The notes beneath the pieces are model-generated. The model searched no databases, was not told the DNA's origin, and worked only from the letters and a program-made list of their open reading frames with translations. From positions 744,001 through 808,000 of the forward strand of contig OZ252103.1 in assembly GCA_965248395.1 (NCBI GenBank): a stretch of DNA of 64,000 bases. Direction: 5' to 3'. The first letter of the stretch is position 1. Every line of letters begins with the position of its first letter. Below are positions 60,094-64,000 of the stretch, piece after piece. Origin of the DNA: JAAXHH01 sp965248395 (GTDB taxonomy: Bacteria > JAAXHH01). Position numbers and translations under genes: made by a program.

Positions 60094-61089
60094 TCAGGGT
60101 TTTTGTCCGTCCTTTAGGCGGTAGACCGCGATATACGGGTTGAGTTCACCTGCTACGACGGGCGCCGTATCGATAGCGTACAGTTCGTCGTCCGTGGCGT
60201 AGATGAAATTCGTCGGCGACTCGATATCCATCTGTACCAGTTCGCCGTCCCGTGTGAATAGGTCGATCTGCCGGTTGCCACCCTCCACGTCGCCGTGCTT
60301 TTGTCTTTGAACGACTACATGGTTACCTACGACAACCGGACATAACAACGAAGACCACTTTTTGCTGTCCTCCTCCCTGTTTTCTATGCTCTTGATAACC
60401 ATTGGGTGGTATCCCTGTGGTTCTGCTGCGTATGTCACCCGAACACTTCCATCCCAACCCATCTCGTGGACTTGGTAACTTTTTATGCGAGAATAAAGGA
60501 TCTGACCATCTGGAGTAAGCGAGATGTGTTGAAACGCGCCCCCGAACATTACCGGGATCGGAGGATCCGGTGGCCATGTACGACTGCCTCCTTCGCTAAT
60601 TTTGTTCCCTTCAGCGTCATATACTGTGAGCAAAGATTCACCCCAGAGTGAACCCACGGCGATCCGGCCGTCGTTGTGGGTGACCAAATTCGTGGGTCTG
60701 TCTAAATCGGTACGAAAGGAATCAAGATGTCCACCGGAATTGGAGAATACAGCTATTCTGTTGTTGCCCACGTCGAGTACGACGATTCTGTCTTCAGAAA
60801 CCGAGATGCTGCGTGGCCGTGACAATTCTCCAGGCCCTGATCCTTCCCGACCGATTCGTCGAATCAGTCTCCCCTGTGGATCTGTCACCCAGATCGTATG
60901 TTGCTGCCAGTCCGGGAGATAGAAGTTGCCTTCGGAATCACGGGTTAAATCCGCGATTTCACCGACGATTTCATCGCCGAAATCAAGAGGAATTTCACGT
61001 ACTTTTTCTACGCTGAAATCCTGTGCTTTAACCGAAACAGTAGCTACCGATATGCAGCAGGTAAGCAGAAATGCCAATAGAAGTTTCAT
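60094..61089 (-). CDS. Secreted 6-bladed beta-propeller protein (copy 2)
   Basis: A 331-residue paralogue of copy 1 and its closest relative. It shares AQDFSVEKVREIPLDFGDEIVG at the mature N-terminus, DWQQHTIWVTDPQGRLI, RIGREGSGPGELSRPRSISV and the end NFIYATDDELYAIDTAPVVAGELNPYIAVYRL. The ATG at 61089 (open frame to 61125) is chosen because GGAGAG precedes it by about seven bases and the signal peptide (to VKAQ) starts there. A gap of 37 bases separates it from copy 1. High likeness to copy 1 suggests a recent duplication. Confidence 0.83.
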   Translation of the reverse strand: MKLLLAFLLTCCISVATVSVKAQDFSVEKVREIPLDFGDEIVGEIADLTRDSEGNFYLPDWQQHTIWVTDPQGRLIRRIGREGSGPGELSRPRSISVSEDRIVVLDVGNNRIAVFSNSGGHLDSFRTDLDRPTNLVTHNDGRIAVGSLWGESLLTVYDAEGNKISEGGSRTWPPDPPIPVMFGGAFQHISLTPDGQILYSRIKSYQVHEMGWDGSVRVTYAAEPQGYHPMVIKSIENREEDSKKWSSLLCPVVVGNHVVVQRQKHGDVEGGNRQIDLFTRDGELVQMDIESPTNFIYATDDELYAIDTAPVVAGELNPYIAVYRLKDGQKP

Positions 61090-61135
61090 TACAACTCTCC
61101 TTACGCTTTTCACAAAAAGTACCAATTCAAGGATT

Positions 61136-62116
61136 TTATTCGTCAGTCAGCCGATATACCACGATGGACGGATTGGCTTCCCCTTCGTCCACGGGCGATG
61201 TGTCGATGCCGTACAGGTCGTTTCCCATTGAAAAAACAAACCAGAAGGGTATATCGATCCCCTGCTGGACGACCTCACCGTCCTGTGTGAACAGGTCGGC
61301 ACGGAACCGGAACCTGCCTTCATCCAGGAGACCCCTTCTCTGTACCAGCACGAGGTCACCGACAACCAGCGGTCGACCTATCCACGACCATCGGCCTCCC
61401 ACGCGTATTCCGCCATCCTGTGGAGTGATGGTTAGTGGTATGTAACCGGGAGGTTTGGCAACATACGTGGTGCGCAGCGTGCCATCCCGATCTAGTTTCA
61501 TTACTTCATATCTCATGATCGGTGAATACAACACATATCCGTCGGGAGTGCTGGACATGTGCTGAAACGCTCCCATGAGGACAAGTGGGGCCCTGCCAGA
61601 CCATTCTAGGCTTCCCCCTTCGTATGCTTTTGTGCCATTCGTATCGTAAACCGTAAAAAGTGACGGACCCCAAAGAGTAGAAAGAACGAAATTGCCATGG
61701 TCGTCTATCAACATTCCGGTTGACATGAACACGTCGATGCGGTGGCAGTCAAGATGTTGACCGGTTGGTGAGAAAACGCCGATCCGGTCGTTATCGTCGT
61801 CTAACACATAGACCTTTTCATCTTGGAGAGCAACACTGCGGGGATTCGTCAAATCGCCAGGTCCCCGACCCTCTCGCCCGATTTTCCGGCTCAACCTGCC
61901 CTGGGGGTCCGTCACCCAGACCGTGTGTTGCTGCCAGTCAGACAGGTAGAAGTTACTATCGGCGTCTTGGCTTAAGTCCGAGATTTGACCAACGATTTCG
62001 TCACCAAGTTCGAGCGGTATTACTCTTACTTTCTCTACAGTGAAGTTCTGGGCGGAAGCGTCTTTTTCAAATGCGGGGACAAGGATCGCGAGCAGAACAA
62101 GCAATATCCGTTTCAT
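61136..62116 (-). CDS. Secreted 6-bladed beta-propeller protein (copy 3)
   Basis: A 326-residue paralogue. Signal peptide to about 23 (EKDASAQ), mature NFTVEKVRVIPLELGDEIVG, blade DADSNFYLSDWQQHTVWVTDPQGRL, hallmark KIGREGRGPGDLTNPRSVAL, and KVYVLDDDNDRIGVFSPTGQ. The end is IVVYRLTDE. The ATG at 62116 has GAGG about six bases upstream and is preferred over an ATG four codons earlier. It is more diverged from copies 1 and 2 than they are from each other. 46 bases separate it from copy 2. Confidence 0.82.
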   Translation of the reverse strand: MKRILLVLLAILVPAFEKDASAQNFTVEKVRVIPLELGDEIVGQISDLSQDADSNFYLSDWQQHTVWVTDPQGRLSRKIGREGRGPGDLTNPRSVALQDEKVYVLDDDNDRIGVFSPTGQHLDCHRIDVFMSTGMLIDDHGNFVLSTLWGPSLFTVYDTNGTKAYEGGSLEWSGRAPLVLMGAFQHMSSTPDGYVLYSPIMRYEVMKLDRDGTLRTTYVAKPPGYIPLTITPQDGGIRVGGRWSWIGRPLVVGDLVLVQRRGLLDEGRFRFRADLFTQDGEVVQQGIDIPFWFVFSMGNDLYGIDTSPVDEGEANPSIVVYRLTDE

Positions 62117-62161
62117 TAGTAGCCTCATTCACGTAACGATGCCAAATATGTGTGGTAGTTA

Positions 62162-63133
62162 CTATCCGCCGACCAAGCGGTACACCACGATCTTTGGATT
62201 GCCATCCCCTTCGTCCAGGGAAGTAGTGTCGATCCCGTACAACTCATTGCCATCGGCAAAGAAAAAAACCATGGGCAGTTCGATTCCCGTCTGCACTGCC
62301 TCACCGTCAACAGTGAATAGGTCAATGTACCGATTGGATTCACCGCTTGTCGTTTTCCCCATTCTTTGTACGAGGACATGACCGTTGACGTACAGAGGCC
62401 GGAACAGTGGCGTAAAGGATATCTGTCCTGGACGAGGTACTTCAGGAAGAGGACTATAACCGTCAGGATCGGCACTGTAGGTGTTGCGTATCGTGCCATC
62501 CCAGTCGACTCGGAAAACCTCGTATCTCTTGACGGGCGAATACAGGATACGTCCACCAGGCGTTCTTGACACGTGGTGGAAGTTTAATCGCATGGGCACG
62601 ATCGGTTTGCCACCAGTCTCGACCGAACCGATTTCGTGTACAGGGGTACCTGTCAAATCGTAAACTTTAAAAAGCGGTACGTCCCACACGGAGCTCACGG
62701 CAATCTGTCCGCCAGCACTGACCATTAATCCGCTGGGCGGCAATAAAGGGGCGATGAGAAAGTCTGACAGGTACGTACCGTCCTTAGAGAAAATCGAGAC
62801 GCGGTTGTTGCCCGTGTCGAGGACAACAGCCTTATCCTCAAAAACGGCCACGCTTCCAGGGCGCATCAACTCTCCCGGTCCAGCGCCTTCCCGGCCTAAA
62901 CGCCGGGAGATCGTTCCCGATGACTCGGCCACCCAGATCGTGTTTTGCCTGTCGTCTGCGAGAAAAAACCTGCCGTCGGCATCCATGACCATATCCGAGA
63001 TGCCGCCGATAATGTCATCATCCAGGAGCAGCGGGATATCGCGTACCTTCTCGACTGTGTAAGTCTGCGCGATGGACTGACCTGTAGAACTAAGAATCAA
63101 ACAGGCTAAGGCTATGTAGACGGAGTATTTCAT
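62162..63133 (-). CDS. Secreted 6-bladed beta-propeller protein (copy 4)
   Basis: A 323-residue paralogue. Signal peptide to about 23 (SIAQ), mature TYTVEKVRDIPLLLDDDIIGG, DADGRFFLADDRQNTIWVAESSG, hallmark RLGREGAGPGELMRPGSVAV and KAVVLDTGNNRVSIFSKDGTY. The tail is DGNPKIVVYRLVGG. The open frame runs to 63532, but AGAGG and the ATG at 63133 fit a signal-peptide start. It lies 45 bases upstream of copy 3. Confidence 0.82.
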   Translation of the reverse strand: MKYSVYIALACLILSSTGQSIAQTYTVEKVRDIPLLLDDDIIGGISDMVMDADGRFFLADDRQNTIWVAESSGTISRRLGREGAGPGELMRPGSVAVFEDKAVVLDTGNNRVSIFSKDGTYLSDFLIAPLLPPSGLMVSAGGQIAVSSVWDVPLFKVYDLTGTPVHEIGSVETGGKPIVPMRLNFHHVSRTPGGRILYSPVKRYEVFRVDWDGTIRNTYSADPDGYSPLPEVPRPGQISFTPLFRPLYVNGHVLVQRMGKTTSGESNRYIDLFTVDGEAVQTGIELPMVFFFADGNELYGIDTTSLDEGDGNPKIVVYRLVGG

Positions 63134-63255
63134 AGTGATACCTCTTAACGTGTGCTGACTGTATGGGGACGGTTTTTCTGCTTGGGCGCATTGTTTGGGA
63201 TCTGGTCGCCGGGAATGTCCGTCTCGGTTTTGACCACGGAAATGCTCGTGGACTG

Positions 63256-64000
63256 TCAGCGGTCGGTTCCGTTCGACATGCGGTAAACCACGATCGACGG
63301 GTTGGCTTCCCCTTTGTCCACGGGACCGGTATCTACCCCGTAAAGCAGGTCGCCTCTGGCAGCGTGGAAATGATGCTGGAGTTCGATCGCAAGCCGTACT
63401 GGCTCGCCGTCCATGGTGAAGAGATCGCCGAAGTACCTCGTGGTGCTTTCCGTTCTGCTGGTGATGCTGATCTTCTGCCACTGGGCGAGGACATGGCCTC
63501 CGACTGCAAGGGGTCGAAACATGGGTGTCCATGTCTTTAGGACGTCCGTCAAGTTGATTATCATCCCCGGAGGTTTTTCGAATACGCCGAATCCGGAAGG
63601 TTTCGCATGGTATCTGCTGAGTACGTTCCCATTCCAGTCCATCCTGAGTACACTGTACCGCATGGGATCTGAAGTTAGAATCTGTCCACCAGGCGTCGTT
63701 GTGATGTAGCGCCTACCCAGGTTCAAGCCCCAGTAGTCCGCGGACTGAACTCCCCATTTTTCCTTCTCGTTCCCGTCCATATCGTAAACCGTTACCAGGG
63801 TGGCGTCCCAGGGGTTCTTCAAGGCAACGTATCGGTTTCCGTCGCTCACGATGCCTCCTGCTTGACCGTCTATGCGGAAATCGTGCAGTATACCGCCTTC
63901 TTCCGAAAAAACCGAGATCCTGGCATTACCGGCATCAAGAACGAAAATCCTATCATTCATGACGGCAGTACCGCTGGGGTTCATCAGGTCCCCCGGTCCC
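63256..64000 (-). CDS. Secreted 6-bladed beta-propeller protein (copy 5), 5' end outside window
   Basis: Only the C-terminal part (about 248 codons) lies in the window; the frame is open to base 64000. It begins within the hallmark GPGDLMNPSGTAVM, continues RIFVLDAGNARISVFSEEGG and ends with DLLYGVDTGPVDKGEANPSIVVYRMSNG. The start and signal peptide lie beyond the window. It is separated from copy 4 by 122 bases, more than the other gaps. It extends the tandem family to at least five members. Confidence 0.82.
   Translation of the reverse strand, partial: GPGDLMNPSGTAVMNDRIFVLDAGNARISVFSEEGGILHDFRIDGQAGGIVSDGNRYVALKNPWDATLVTVYDMDGNEKEKWGVQSADYWGLNLGRRYITTTPGGQILTSDPMRYSVLRMDWNGNVLSRYHAKPSGFGVFEKPPGMIINLTDVLKTWTPMFRPLAVGGHVLAQWQKISITSRTESTTRYFGDLFTMDGEPVRLAIELQHHFHAARGDLLYGVDTGPVDKGEANPSIVVYRMSNGTDR

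Overview
The window reads as a stretch of chromosome from a GC-rich, diderm, LPS-making bacterium. The evidence is an LptD-like outer-membrane protein, an LpxL/HtrB-type acyltransferase, a WaaF-like glycosyltransferase, RND pumps, a TonB-like protein and many lipoproteins. Three GWxTD/TPR proteins, a RapZ-C fusion of a type known from Bacteroidota, secreted 6-bladed beta-propellers and phytanoyl-CoA dioxygenase-type enzymes suggest the FCB/Latescibacterota neighbourhood. That placement is an inference from gene content; no rRNA or tRNA is present to confirm it.

Layout. 1-6.8 kb: htpG (5' end outside the window), an oligopeptide-binding lipoprotein, a phytase/esterase-like propeller, then a translationally coupled pair: an AmgK-like sugar kinase fused to a RapZ C-terminal domain, and a MurU-like nucleotidyltransferase (probable cell-wall sugar salvage). 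7.3-8.7 kb: a KamA-type radical SAM enzyme. 8.8-14.4 kb: an AT-rich accessory island with an MjaI-like restriction-modification pair, a small 3-TM membrane protein and a decayed paralogue of it, an IS1595-type transposase remnant, a SIR2-like protein and a frameshifted orphan hicB. 14.5-19.3 kb: a four-gene operon of an ornithine-cyclodeaminase-like enzyme and three PLP enzymes. 19.5-25.1 kb: a UgpC-type ABC ATPase, LptD-like protein, DUF58 and MoxR. 25.3-31.3 kb: a six-gene operon of PhyH dioxygenase, TIM-barrel isomerase, ceramidase-like protein, class III aminotransferase and DUF6807. 31.4-38.3 kb: envelope genes, including a lipoprotein with two TonB-C-like modules and a TonB-like protein carrying 17 perfect-period 20-residue acidic repeats, then the first GWxTD protein.

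38.4-46.1 kb is a long leftward operon led by nifS-nifU-like-mnmA (sulfur transfer to tRNA) and running on into a membrane metallopeptidase, LpxL-like acyltransferase, lipoprotein, WaaF-like transferase and PfkB kinase. 46.3-52.8 kb, rightward: a lipoprotein, a GT9-like short protein and two more GWxTD/TPR proteins in tandem. 52.9-64 kb, leftward: at least five tandem secreted beta-propeller paralogues feeding directly into two RND permeases, apparently as one transcription unit that continues off the window.

The most unusual items are the TonB-like repeat protein, the propeller/RND operon, the kinase-RapZ fusion with MurU, the IscU-like scaffold lacking its first cysteine, and the defence island with decayed parts. 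No tRNA, rRNA or CRISPR array was seen.
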